Below are positions 16,039 through 24,916 of a stretch of DNA of 45,745 nt, in pieces (position 1 is the stretch's first letter; the number at the start of each line of letters is the position of its first letter). The notes beneath the pieces are model-generated. The model was not told where the DNA came from, made no database searches, and saw nothing but the letters and a program-made list of their open reading frames with translations. Source of the stretch: Anaerolineaceae bacterium. GTDB taxonomy: Bacteria; Chloroflexota; Anaerolineae; Anaerolineales; Villigracilaceae. The stretch is from NCBI GenBank assembly GCA_009885945.1, contig VFJR01000109.1:1-45745 (forward strand), given 5' to 3'. Position numbers and translations under genes: made by a program.

Positions 16039-18491
16039 AGCTTCACCTTCGCCACTGCAGGTTCACGAATAGCAAGCCCCATCCCGCGCGGCACCAACAT
16101 CACACCAGCAGAAACGGTCTCATCAATTTTCACTTTTGCTTCGCCGCTCACGCCGTCAAAACTAACTTTCACTTGCGCGCCTTCCACAACACCCCATTGC
16201 TCAGCAGTGTCAAAATTCATGGAAACGGTTGTTTTCCCAATACGTTGATTCAACAACTGAGCAGATTCAATGGTCGCGCCGCGATGATACAACTTGGAAA
16301 CGGGCACTGCCAGCAAATCTGTATCTTTGACCTTGGGCAGCGCTTCTTTTTGCGCTCGAGGGATGCGTACTGTTTCTCCGCGCGTTGCCCCCGCTGATAA
16401 ATGTACGCCAAGACCATGAGTGTTCTCATAGGTTGTGCCGCCGTAATACATATCACCGCGCCCGATCATGGGCAATTGCACGCGCACATTCGAGAGTTTT
16501 TCGTAAGTCAATCCTTCAAAGGGCTTAAGCGTTTCAGCTAAAATTTCAAAGACAATATTTGCATTCGCGCTTTGCATAATAAAGTTCATGTGTTTTGCAA
16601 TTTGCGCAGTAATAGCATAATCTGCGCGCGCATCACCCACAACCGCAACTGCGGGATAAAAACGCTGTACGCGCCGTTCTCCAGAAGTAAACGTACCCTC
16701 ACGTTCTACATGAGTTTGAGCAGGCAAAACCACATCTGCAATTTCAGTGGTCGCATTTTCAAGAATATCCTGCACCACAACAAAATCTGCGCTCTCCAAC
16801 GCTTTCGCAAGCTTCGGATCATCCCCTACAGGATCGGCGCCAGCGATATACACCACTTTGCCCTTAAGCGCCGCGGCGAGATCATCTTCTGGTTTGAAGC
16901 CCATTTCCCACGCGCCCTGATCGTTCGCGCGTTCCCAGACGCCGATCAAACCATTATTGGCTTTGCCAACATGTTCTGTTTCATTCAAAGCTTTTGCGCA
17001 AGCTGTGGCAAGGCTGGCTGAACCCGCAACCCCAAGCCCTTCACTGCCATAAATAATAATGGCATTCTGCGCCTTCATAAAAGCGTCGCCAAGCTTACCT
17101 TTTTTCGTTAATTCTTGAACGCTCTTGATTTCCTGTCCATAGTCATAACGCTCAACAAAAGAAGCATATTTATCCAGCTTGGTCTCGCGTGGATTCATCA
17201 CAATTAAAGTTGCGCCGCGTTCCGCCGCTTGTTTGACACGCAGATACCAAATAGGCGCTTCTTCATATAAATTAGATGCCACCACTACGATCGTAGAGCC
17301 GCTTCCTAACACGCCGAGGTTTGTGCCCGCGCTAACGCCGACTTGCGCTGTCAATTCACCGCCGCCAATATGAGAATACAAAACAGCCTTGCCGCCAAAT
17401 TGATCCGCTAATGTTTTTAAGTTGAATAGATCTTCATTGGCCAAACGTCCAGAAGCCAACACAACAAAATTCTTCTTGGCTTTGAGGAAGTTCTCACCCG
17501 CAAGTTTGGTTGCCGCTTCCCAAGAAACGCGATTCACTTTGCGGTCTTTGCCTGTGCGCGTCAAAGGCTTGGTCAATCTCTTTTTGCTTTCAGTATAGTG
17601 ATACGCAAAGCGTCCTTTATCACATAACCAAATTTCATTTACTTCTTCATTTTGCCTTGGCATCACACGCTTGATAACAATATTCCCGCCGGCTTTGGCT
17701 TCGCGGCGAGTGTTCAAAGTAGTGTTACAACCCACAGGGCATTGTGAACAAACAGAAGCTTGCGCGTCCAATTCCCAGGGGCGCGCGCCAAAGCGGAAGT
17801 CCGCAGTGGTTAAGGCGCCAACAGGACAAATATCAGTGGTGTTGCCCGAGAAAACAGAATCAAACCCGGGCTCCGAAAATGAAACGATCTGGGTGCTGCG
17901 TCCGCGTTCGTCAAAACCGATCACCGAGTCGCCAGCAACCTCATCTTGAAAACGAATACAGCGCGCGCATTGGATACAACGCTCGCGGTCAAGGTAAATT
18001 AATTCACTGAGAGGCACTTGTTTTTCAAGATGTAATTTTTCATCATAGATAAAGCGACTCTGAGAGGATCCATGCGCCATAGTGAGATTCTGTAATGGAC
18101 ATTCGCCGCCTTTGTCGCAGACTGGGCAATCGAGCGGATGTGAAGTGAGCAAAAATTCAACGGTACTTTTTTGCCCGGCATTTGCCTTCTCGGACTGAGT
18201 CAACACAACCAAGCCTTCTTCCACACGATTGGTGCAAGAAGTTTCCAACTTAGGCATGAACTGAATCTTGGGCGCGCCATTTTCCATGACGATCTGACCA
18301 GTAGCGCGGTCGCGCATCGGTCTGCCAATTTCCACAAGACACATGCGGCACATGCCCACGGGTTCAAGTTTTGGATGATGACAAAAAACGGGAATATCAA
18401 TCCCCGCCATCTTTGCGGCGTCTACAATCAACGCCCCTTCAGGAGCTGTTATTTGCTTACCATCAATTGTGAGTGTTACTTGTTTACTCAT
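16035..18491 (-). CDS. nuoG: NADH-quinone oxidoreductase subunit G
   Basis: Iron-sulfur subunit of the NADH module, 818 residues from the chosen start. N-terminal 2Fe-2S ferredoxin domain (CHHPKLEPVGMCRMC), His-ligated cluster region (HPLDCPVCDKGGECPLQN), 4Fe-4S ligands CIQCARC with a later CPVG, then CSQCPVGC plus a downstream Cys in EIWLCDKGRF. The last set fits the off-path N7 cluster found in only some lineages. The remainder is a molybdopterin-oxidoreductase-like domain without obvious cofactor function. GGAG six bases before ATG 18491 decides the start; the longest frame would begin 27 bases upstream without such a site. Confidence 0.96.
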   Translation of the reverse strand: MSKQVTLTIDGKQITAPEGALIVDAAKMAGIDIPVFCHHPKLEPVGMCRMCLVEIGRPMRDRATGQIVMENGAPKIQFMPKLETSCTNRVEEGLVVLTQSEKANAGQKSTVEFLLTSHPLDCPVCDKGGECPLQNLTMAHGSSQSRFIYDEKLHLEKQVPLSELIYLDRERCIQCARCIRFQDEVAGDSVIGFDERGRSTQIVSFSEPGFDSVFSGNTTDICPVGALTTADFRFGARPWELDAQASVCSQCPVGCNTTLNTRREAKAGGNIVIKRVMPRQNEEVNEIWLCDKGRFAYHYTESKKRLTKPLTRTGKDRKVNRVSWEAATKLAGENFLKAKKNFVVLASGRLANEDLFNLKTLADQFGGKAVLYSHIGGGELTAQVGVSAGTNLGVLGSGSTIVVVASNLYEEAPIWYLRVKQAAERGATLIVMNPRETKLDKYASFVERYDYGQEIKSVQELTKKGKLGDAFMKAQNAIIIYGSEGLGVAGSASLATACAKALNETEHVGKANNGLIGVWERANDQGAWEMGFKPEDDLAAALKGKVVYIAGADPVGDDPKLAKALESADFVVVQDILENATTEIADVVLPAQTHVEREGTFTSGERRVQRFYPAVAVVGDARADYAITAQIAKHMNFIMQSANANIVFEILAETLKPFEGLTYEKLSNVRVQLPMIGRGDMYYGGTTYENTHGLGVHLSAGATRGETVRIPRAQKEALPKVKDTDLLAVPVSKLYHRGATIESAQLLNQRIGKTTVSMNFDTAEQWGVVEGAQVKVSFDGVSGEAKVKIDETVSAGVMLVPRGMGLAIREPAVAKVKL

Positions 18492-18508
18492 TAAATCTCC
18501 GAGAAAAC

Positions 18509-18524
18509 CGATATTCAAATATCG
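18509..18524. repeat. Short ATTCGA-type palindrome between nuoF and nuoG
   Basis: CGATATT and AATATCG form a seven-base perfect inverted repeat around CA. It stands in the 42-base gap between the nuoF stop codon and the nuoG start, just upstream of the nuoG ribosome-binding site, and shares its motif with 13500-13534 and 30911-30977. Confidence 0.5.
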
Positions 18525-18533
18525 AGTATTGTC

Positions 18534-19793
18534 TTACACTTTCACTACTTTATCAAAATCGCCTTTGAATCTTTCGATGCCGGTGACGACTGCCATCGCA
18601 GAAAAATCACCGAGGGCGCATAAGCACTTGCCTTGCATTTGTTTTGCCACATTGAGCAAAAGATCAACATCACCTTGTTTGCCGTCACCGCCATGAATAC
18701 GGTGGACAATGTTTTGCATCCAATATGTTCCTTCACGGCAAGGCGTACATTTGCCGCACGATTCATGCTTGAAGAAATGAATGGTCTTGTTAATGACCCA
18801 GTCAATACTAACCGTATCATCAATCACGATCACGGAAGCAGAACCCAGCTCAGAACCTAGCGTACGCACTGATGCGTAATCCATGGGAGTATCTAAAATT
18901 TTATCATCGCCGTTAACCACGATCAGCGAGGAAGATGCGCCTGCGGGCATCAGCGCTTTCACTTGGCGGGCATCCTGCACGCCCGCGCCATTTTTTTCAC
19001 CATAGATCAATTCGCGGAAAGTTGCGCCAAAGGGCAATTCATAATTTCCAGGACGGCGCACCCGACCAGAAAGTGAAAAAACTTTCACACCAGAGCTATC
19101 TGCCGTGCCCATACTTTTATACCAATCCGCACCATTGGCAAGGATCATCGGTACATTGGCGAACGTTTCCACGTTATTGATAATAGTGGGTTTGCCATAT
19201 AAACCAAAGGTTGGCGGAAATGGTGGACGTACACGAGGTTGTCCGCGTTTGCCTTCGAGAGATTCAAGCAAAGCAGTCTCTTCACCGCAAATATATGCGC
19301 CTGCACCCAAGTGAGTATAAATTTTGAGCGAATAATCTGTGCCTAAAATTTTATTTCCAAGCAATCCTGCTTCTTCCATCTCTGCGATTTTTTCATCTAG
19401 GAAGGCGGCTAATTGCCAGAACTCACCGCGCAAATAAATGTAAGCAACATTTGCTGCGACTGCGTAAGAACATAAAGCAAGTCCTTCTAAAAATTGAAAG
19501 GGGTTGCTTTCCATAATCTCGCGGTCTTTAAATGTACCGGGTTCGGATTCATCGGCATTGGCAACCACATAATGAGGCCAATTCTTATTATCAATGAAAG
19601 ACCACTTCATGCCTGTGGGAAACCCCGCCCCGCCCCGCCCGCGCAAACCTGAATTCTTAACTACATCGGTAACTTCGGTCGGCTGCATCTTTTTGACAGC
19701 GTTCTTAAAAGCAGAAAAGCCGCCGTTCTTTTTATAAACATCAAATTGATTTAGGTTTGGAATGTCGCGGTGACGAAGAACTACATGTGCCAT
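18534..19793 (-). CDS. nuoF: NADH-quinone oxidoreductase subunit F (FMN, NADH site)
   Basis: Catalytic subunit that oxidises NADH through FMN and carries cluster N3. Visible: the glycine-rich site GLRGRGGAGFPTGMKW, the FMN/NADH segment NADESEPGTFKDR, GAGAYICGEETALLESLEG, and the cluster motif CGKCTPCREG with a distal Cys in GKCLCALGDFSA. At 419 residues it is typical. It directly abuts nuoE with no spacer. Confidence 0.98.
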   Translation of the reverse strand: MAHVVLRHRDIPNLNQFDVYKKNGGFSAFKNAVKKMQPTEVTDVVKNSGLRGRGGAGFPTGMKWSFIDNKNWPHYVVANADESEPGTFKDREIMESNPFQFLEGLALCSYAVAANVAYIYLRGEFWQLAAFLDEKIAEMEEAGLLGNKILGTDYSLKIYTHLGAGAYICGEETALLESLEGKRGQPRVRPPFPPTFGLYGKPTIINNVETFANVPMILANGADWYKSMGTADSSGVKVFSLSGRVRRPGNYELPFGATFRELIYGEKNGAGVQDARQVKALMPAGASSSLIVVNGDDKILDTPMDYASVRTLGSELGSASVIVIDDTVSIDWVINKTIHFFKHESCGKCTPCREGTYWMQNIVHRIHGGDGKQGDVDLLLNVAKQMQGKCLCALGDFSAMAVVTGIERFKGDFDKVVKV

Positions 19794-20300
19794 TTACTTA
19801 ACCTCCTTGCCAGCATACTTCAGCCCTGCGATCACTTCCATTGCTTTATTAATGGTCATGTTTTCGTGATAATTAATACCGTCTGGTCCCTGAGTTTGGA
19901 ACATAGGCGCCTTATCACAGGCGGCAAGACAGGTCACTGTTTCAAATGTTACCAAACCGTCTGCGGTGGTCTCGCCTACTTTGATACCGACATTGCCGCA
20001 TAATTCTTCAAGGAATTTGTCGGCGCCGCGCAAGGCACAGGGCAAGTCGTTGCAAATTTGGACACGATATTTACCCGCCTTTGCATCATGATACAAAGTA
20101 TAGAAACCTACAACAGAAGCTACTTCTGTTTCAGTAATATCTAGGATTTTTCCAATATCCTGCATGCCGGCTTTGGTGATATAGCCTTCCTCGCGTTGAG
20201 CAAGAAACAGCAATGGCATAACCGCTGAACGTTTGTGCTCAGGCGGATATTTGGAAAGGATCTGTTTTACTTCTTTTGGATATTTTTCTACAAGACTCAT
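19794..20300 (-). CDS. nuoE: NADH-quinone oxidoreductase subunit E (2Fe-2S)
   Basis: Thioredoxin-fold subunit carrying the N1a 2Fe-2S cluster next to NuoF. The four ligands are visible as C-x4-C (CNDLPC) and C-x3-C (CLAAC). The N-terminal helical part has the family pattern KYPPEHKRSAVMPLLFLAQ. Length 168 is standard. The gene overlaps the nuoD stop by four bases and abuts nuoF, consistent with stoichiometric production of the NADH module. Confidence 0.97.
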   Translation of the reverse strand: MSLVEKYPKEVKQILSKYPPEHKRSAVMPLLFLAQREEGYITKAGMQDIGKILDITETEVASVVGFYTLYHDAKAGKYRVQICNDLPCALRGADKFLEELCGNVGIKVGETTADGLVTFETVTCLAACDKAPMFQTQGPDGINYHENMTINKAMEVIAGLKYAGKEVK

Positions 20301-21526
20301 CGGTCAATATCTCCGAGCACAATATCAATGGAAGCAAGGATAGCGACTAGGTCTGCCACCAAATGCCCATTTACAATTTTTGGCAAAACCGCCAAATTAT
20401 CAAACGAGGGTGTACGCATATGGATGCGATGCGGCTTGGGACCGCCATCCCCTTCAAGGTATACGCCTAATTCGCCGCGCGGAGATTCAACTGCGCTGTA
20501 CACGGATGCTTTGGGCGCAAGAAAACCTTCTGTCCATAATTTAAAATGATGAATCAGAGATTCCATGCTGACGCCGATCTCGGAACGCGGCGGCGGAACA
20601 AACTTGCGATTCTCACTACGCACAGCGCCCATCGGCAATTTATCCATCGCCTGCTGAATGATCTTTAATGATTCGCGCATCTCTTCCACGCGCACAATAT
20701 AACGATCAAATGTATCGCCTGTTGTGCGAATGGGTACATTGAAATCATATTGTTCATAGCCTGAATAGGGACGTGCTTTGCGTAAATCCCAATTGACACC
20801 GGACGCGCGCAGGTTGGGTCCGGTCACTCCATATTGAAGCGCAGTAGCCGCATCCAGAACGCCGATTCCAGCCAAACGGTCAATCAGAAGCGGGTTCTTC
20901 GTCAATAATGCTTCATACTCATCAATTCGTTTTGGAAAAGTCTTTAGAAAATCACGCACAGCTTTTTCAAATTCAACAGGCACATCGCGCCACAAACCAC
21001 CGGGGCGAATAAAAGTGGTCATCATACGCTGTCCTGAGACCAACTCAAAAATATCAAGGACTTCTTCGCGCTCACGGAAGCAGTAAAGGAATACAGACAT
21101 TGCCGCAAGATCAAGCCCGAAGGCGCCGAGCCAAACCAAATGCGATGCGATGCGTTGCAATTCCACCAAAATCACACGCAAGGCTTGAGCGCGCGCGGGC
21201 ACATCCAAATCTACGAGTTTTTCAACTGCCATCACATAAGCAAGATTATTGCCCATCGGATTCATATAATCGAGGCGGTCGGTCATCACCTCTGCCTTCT
21301 GATAGGTTTTGGCTTCCATATTTTTTTCAATGCCGGTATGGAGATACCCAATATCAGAAATGCAGTTGATAATTGTTTCGCCGTCCAACTCTAACAACAG
21401 GCGCAAAACGCCGTGTGTGGATGGATGCTGAGGACCCATGTTCAACAACATGGTTTCGCCGCTAATGGCGCGTTCTGACACCAAATGCCTAAATTGATCT
21501 ATGTTTACTTCTTCAAGCTGAGCCAT
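20297..21526 (-). CDS. nuoD: NADH-quinone oxidoreductase subunit D
   Basis: The 49-kDa-type subunit that helps form the quinone-binding site; related to the large subunit of [NiFe] hydrogenases but without nickel ligands. Landmarks: NMGPQHPSTHGVLRLLLELD with the quinone-site His, TYQKAEVMTDRLDYMNPMGNN, and the C-terminal PSFDNLAVLPKIVNGHLVAD...GDIDR. Length 409 is normal. It begins two bases after nuoC and overlaps nuoE by four. Confidence 0.98.
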   Translation of the reverse strand: MAQLEEVNIDQFRHLVSERAISGETMLLNMGPQHPSTHGVLRLLLELDGETIINCISDIGYLHTGIEKNMEAKTYQKAEVMTDRLDYMNPMGNNLAYVMAVEKLVDLDVPARAQALRVILVELQRIASHLVWLGAFGLDLAAMSVFLYCFREREEVLDIFELVSGQRMMTTFIRPGGLWRDVPVEFEKAVRDFLKTFPKRIDEYEALLTKNPLLIDRLAGIGVLDAATALQYGVTGPNLRASGVNWDLRKARPYSGYEQYDFNVPIRTTGDTFDRYIVRVEEMRESLKIIQQAMDKLPMGAVRSENRKFVPPPRSEIGVSMESLIHHFKLWTEGFLAPKASVYSAVESPRGELGVYLEGDGGPKPHRIHMRTPSFDNLAVLPKIVNGHLVADLVAILASIDIVLGDIDR

Positions 21527-21528
21527 AA

Positions 21529-22041
21529 TTATTCCTTTGGAAACGGCTTCTTCAAACCGATCTCATCAAAGTTAAAAGAAAACTGCGGTTCTTCATAGCC
21601 AAGAGGAAAATCCTTACGCAATGGATGACCTTCGGTATCATCGGGCATCAGAATACGGCGTGGATCAGGATGACCTTCCACTTCGACGCCGAACATATCG
21701 AAGAGTTCGCGCTCACGCCAATTTGCCGCTTCATATACACGCGTCACAGTCGGAACTTTGGGGCTGGTCCCGTTTACTGGGACTCGCATCTGCACTGAAA
21801 GATTTTTCTCCACTGAGGTAAGTTGATAAACCACATGAAAGCGCGGCATTTGCTGTGGGAAATAATCTGTAGCCGTCAACGCGGAAAGCATTTCAAATTT
21901 ATATTCGTCGCGCAAAATTGTGAGTGCTTCCACAATTTGCTCAGGCTTGACGAACAAATGCACTTCATCACGAAACTCTTCAAGAGTCGCGCCAAATTTT
22001 TCCTGAATTGTTTTTACAATCGGTTCGAGTTTTTTATCCAT
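21529..22041 (-). CDS. nuoC: NADH-quinone oxidoreductase subunit C
   Basis: The 30-kDa-type subunit of the peripheral arm, 170 residues. The signature RERELFDMFGVEVEGHPDPR and the C-terminal HPLRKDFPLGYEE are clear. It is a separate gene rather than fused to nuoD as in enterobacteria. A 50-base gap to nuoB contains a short CG-rich inverted sequence (CCGCCGTCCTCGGCGGCG, near 22050-22080). Confidence 0.96.
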   Translation of the reverse strand: MDKKLEPIVKTIQEKFGATLEEFRDEVHLFVKPEQIVEALTILRDEYKFEMLSALTATDYFPQQMPRFHVVYQLTSVEKNLSVQMRVPVNGTSPKVPTVTRVYEAANWRERELFDMFGVEVEGHPDPRRILMPDDTEGHPLRKDFPLGYEEPQFSFNFDEIGLKKPFPKE

Positions 22042-22091
22042 GTTGCTCCAGCCGCCGTCCTCGGCGGCGAGACGCCGCCGAGAGCATATGT

Positions 22092-22595
22092 TTATTTAAC
22101 TTGCTTATATTTCTCAGCATATCCCTTAAAGGTTTCGCTGTTTACTTTTTCATATAAGGTCATAACGCCGTGAATTAATGCTTCGGGGCGCGGAGGGCAG
22201 CCTGCCACATACACATCTACAGGCAACACTTCATCTACACCTTGGAAGATTGCGTAGTTATTGAAGACGCCGCCACAAGAAGCACAATCGCCCATGGCAA
22301 TCACCCACTTAGGTTCAGGCATTTGATCGTATAAACGCCGAATGACAGGTCCCATTTTCTTAGAAAGGCGTCCAGCCACGATCATCAGATCTGATTGGCG
22401 CGGGCTAGCACGCATTAATTCCATACCAAAGCGGCTCATGTCATAGTTGGAGGCTTGCGCCGCCATCATCTCAATCGCACAGCAAGCCAGACCAAATAAC
22501 ATGGGCCACATGGCATTGGTGCGAGACCAATTGACTAGATCTTCAAGTTTGGTGGTGACCACACCCATATCACCAAGTTTTGTTTCTATTCCCAT
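22092..22595 (-). CDS. nuoB: NADH-quinone oxidoreductase subunit B (cluster N2)
   Basis: Holds the terminal cluster N2 that reduces quinone. The tandem cysteines C38-C39 ([10 protein letters not shown]), the Cys in GDCASCGG and the Cys in [11 protein letters not shown] supply the four ligands. The ATG at 22595 overlaps the end of nuoA and has AGGAG eight bases upstream. The longest frame starts 111 bases earlier, but that extension lies inside nuoA and has no homology-like content. Length from this start is 167, normal for the family. Confidence 0.97.
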   Translation of the reverse strand: MGIETKLGDMGVVTTKLEDLVNWSRTNAMWPMLFGLACCAIEMMAAQASNYDMSRFGMELMRASPRQSDLMIVAGRLSKKMGPVIRRLYDQMPEPKWVIAMGDCASCGGVFNNYAIFQGVDEVLPVDVYVAGCPPRPEALIHGVMTLYEKVNSETFKGYAEKYKQVK

Positions 22596-22939
22596 TCCAA
22601 TGCTCCTTTTTTCCAAGCATATGCATATCCTACCAATAAGATACCGATAAAGACAGCCATCTCGATCAAACCGAAAATACGCAGTTGACGAAAGACAACC
22701 GCCCAAGGCAAAAAGAAAATAACTTCAATATCAAATAAGATAAATAAGACCGCAATCAAATAGAAACGCACAGGGATTCTGCGGGTACCTTCTCCATAGG
22801 GAAGCATACCTGATTCATAAGGTACATCTTTGGCTTTTGATTTCTTTTTTGGGCCGAGCAATTCCCCCATACCAATTGCACTCAGCGCGACGAATGTAGA
22901 CACGACGATCATTAATGCGATTGCTACGTATTCGAGCAT
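22586..22939 (-). CDS. nuoA: NADH-quinone oxidoreductase subunit A
   Basis: Small three-helix membrane subunit, 117 residues. The conserved loop [15 protein letters not shown] and the following [21 protein letters not shown] segment, which packs against NuoH near the quinone site, are present; this sequence has ESGM where many homologues have a Cys (ECG). It is the first gene of the operon, with GAGGTG five bases before ATG and a likely extended -10 promoter about 70 bases upstream. Confidence 0.96.
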   Translation of the reverse strand: MLEYVAIALMIVVSTFVALSAIGMGELLGPKKKSKAKDVPYESGMLPYGEGTRRIPVRFYLIAVLFILFDIEVIFFLPWAVVFRQLRIFGLIEMAVFIGILLVGYAYAWKKGALEWE

Positions 22940-23008
22940 GATAACACCTCAAAACACTTTTTAATAAAAAATCTCTGCGATTGTGCATAATCGCACGTTC
23001 TTTAGCAG

Positions 23009-23014
23009 AGTATA
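23009..23014 (-). promoter_or_regulatory. Possible extended -10 box of the nuo operon
   Basis: Minus-strand TGATATACT (box TATACT at 23014-23009) lies about 70 bases before nuoA. There is no convincing -35 hexamer at 17 bases, so an extended -10 promoter is proposed. The same TGnTATACT pattern occurs upstream of dnaN and radA. Confidence 0.4.
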
Positions 23015-23029
23015 TCATAAGAGTTTTTT

Positions 23030-23292
23030 AAGGGCTAGTGAAAGTGCTACTTTTCACAAAAATGATGATATTTGTCATATCCATAACAAACTATATTCAC
23101 CCTTGTCTAAGTAAGGTGGTCGATGATAATAATTAGAACTCTTCATTGCGCTAGCAGTTTCCTTCCGCTTGATATGTACATGTACCATTTAGAGTAAGCA
23201 ATCTCCGTGACATTGCATATTCTGCGAGACGGGAAAGAGGAAAGCTATTCAACAAAAATTCGGTGTCATGTTGCTGATGGTTTTTGTGGTTC
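23030..23292. other. Non-coding stretch between the sigma factor gene and nuoA
   Basis: No convincing coding frame or clear intrinsic terminator is visible after the sigma factor stop codon. It holds a weak GTGAAAG...CTTTTCAC hairpin near 23039-23058. Two fragments, CATTGCGCTAGC near 23145 and AAGCAATCTCCGTGACATTG near 23197-23216, look like remains of the REP-like family seen intact at 4642-4729. Confidence 0.4.
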
Positions 23293-24888
23293 TTAATCCC
23301 CTAGAAAATCCCGCAGTTGGTTACTACGAGATGGATGCCGCAATTTCCTCAACGCCTTGGCTTCTATTTGACGAATGCGCTCACGTGTAACTGTGAAGTA
23401 GCCGCTAACTTCTTCCAAGGTATGCTCTTTTCCATCTACCAGCCCAAAGCGGAATTCGAGCACTTGTCTTTCACGGTCGTTTAAAGAAGCTAATGCTTCT
23501 TGCACTTGTTCACGCAATAAACCGTTGGTCACTGAATCTACAGGAGATAATGTGTCTTCATCTTGAATAAAATCTCCCAAGGTACTGGAGTCTTCATCCC
23601 CTCCAACAGGACCCTCTAAGGAAACAGGTTCTTCGGCAGAACGCAGAGCACGATAGACTTTTTGTGTAGCAGATTCCCAGCGTAAGCGCAAATCATCGCT
23701 TAAGGGAATTCCTTTTGTTTGCGCTAAACTAATTTCATCTACATCAAGCTCAGATAAAAAGCCGGCGTTTAAAGAAATCTCTTCGTTGGTTGGGTGACGC
23801 CCTAATTTTTGAACCAATTCACGCTGGGCGCGCAAGATGCGCGAAATGGATTCAAACAAATGCACAGGGATGCGAATGGTGCGCGATTGCTCTGCAATGG
23901 AACGATTGACCGCCTGCCGAATCCACCAAGTAGCATAGGTGCTGAATTTAAAACCACGGCGCGGGTCAAACTTACCCACTGCGCGTAAAAGACCAAGGTT
24001 GCCCTCTTGAATTAAATCTAGAAATGGAATACCGCGTCCTAAATAACGTTTTGCAACGCTCACCACCAGCCTGAGGTTGGCACGCACGATGGCGCGATTG
24101 GCTTCATCAGCGCGCTGTTCGGCAGAATCAATTTCGGATGAAAGAATCGTTTCCTCGGACAGTTTCCGCTTGAGGGAAGAAAGAGGCGGAAGGGTTTGCT
24201 TTTCCTTCATATAAATTGCCAGCCAGGTACTGTAATCCACAGGCAAAAGATACATGCCGATCAAAACGTTATACGCCATGTGAATCATGTTATCCCACAT
24301 GGGATCATGCCCCCACAATTCATTTTGAAGATAGCCGCGCAAATAAGAAGGTAAATCTTCCCAGCCGTTGTGTAACGATTGCGCTTCATTCAAAATAAGA
24401 CAGAGGTCTGGAATATGAGTTTGCAATCTTTTTGCATCTTCAATCAAACGCCCCCATGAAGTGTGCAGATCATCCAACAAGCCGTGATAAACATGCAGCG
24501 CCGGAGATGCACCTTTGCGAGCGGGGCGGCGCTGTAAAGCATGAATGACGCGGCTGGCTTCGATCAAGGTTGCGATGTGAAATTCGCCATCCACATTTAG
24601 AAGTTTAACCAGCCCGATTTCTTGCAAGTATAAACGCACGGGGTCTTCGGATAATTCTGCAGAGACGGCAGGGTTGCGCGCAATTTCTGAAAAATCCAGA
24701 TCATCTTCATTTGTAATTTCATCTTGCTCTATCAGGCTGGCTAGCTCTGGCTCATCCAACTGCACATTATCATTCTCAGAAATAATTTCTTCGTCCTCTG
24801 TTGTAGATGACGAATCATTACGCGTTTGATCTTTATCAAACGACTGTGCTTTGTTTATGATTGAGCTGACTTTTTTCTTTAACGTCAT
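23293..24888 (-). CDS. rpoD: Primary RNA polymerase sigma factor (RpoD/SigA family)
   Basis: Housekeeping sigma factor, 531 residues. An acidic N-terminus (1-75) precedes region 1.2 ([17 protein letters not shown], about 81-97). A large insertion (about 118-255) occupies the place of the non-conserved region of sigma-70. Region 2 follows ([20 protein letters not shown] through [15 protein letters not shown], about 271-331), then region 3 and region 4 ([15 protein letters not shown] and [18 protein letters not shown]). The region 2.4 and 4.2 sequences match group 1 factors and fit the TTGACA/TATAAT promoters seen here. A GGTGGA lies about ten bases before ATG. It follows dnaG by 28 bases in the classical dnaG-rpoD order. 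Confidence 0.93.
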   Translation of the reverse strand: MTLKKKVSSIINKAQSFDKDQTRNDSSSTTEDEEIISENDNVQLDEPELASLIEQDEITNEDDLDFSEIARNPAVSAELSEDPVRLYLQEIGLVKLLNVDGEFHIATLIEASRVIHALQRRPARKGASPALHVYHGLLDDLHTSWGRLIEDAKRLQTHIPDLCLILNEAQSLHNGWEDLPSYLRGYLQNELWGHDPMWDNMIHMAYNVLIGMYLLPVDYSTWLAIYMKEKQTLPPLSSLKRKLSEETILSSEIDSAEQRADEANRAIVRANLRLVVSVAKRYLGRGIPFLDLIQEGNLGLLRAVGKFDPRRGFKFSTYATWWIRQAVNRSIAEQSRTIRIPVHLFESISRILRAQRELVQKLGRHPTNEEISLNAGFLSELDVDEISLAQTKGIPLSDDLRLRWESATQKVYRALRSAEEPVSLEGPVGGDEDSSTLGDFIQDEDTLSPVDSVTNGLLREQVQEALASLNDRERQVLEFRFGLVDGKEHTLEEVSGYFTVTRERIRQIEAKALRKLRHPSRSNQLRDFLGD

Positions 24889-24916
24889 TCCGCACCATCC
24901 ACCAATAGTTAAGAAA

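Noticed and set aside
16572-17021. 149-residue open frame on the plus strand
   Set aside because: It lies antisense within nuoG, lacks a ribosome-binding site and has a cysteine- and arginine-rich composition typical of a shadow frame.
22596-22706. 37-residue N-terminal extension of NuoB
   Set aside because: It overlaps nuoA entirely in another frame; the internal ATG has a good ribosome-binding site and gives the normal family length.
8076-22939. Possible replacement or loss of NuoE/F/G as in some complex I-like enzymes
   Set aside because: All 14 subunits are present with intact cofactor motifs; this is a standard NADH-oxidising complex I.
23220-23292. Possible terminator after the sigma factor gene
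   Set aside because: Only a weak CAGCAAC...GTTG pairing without a convincing T run on the minus strand.
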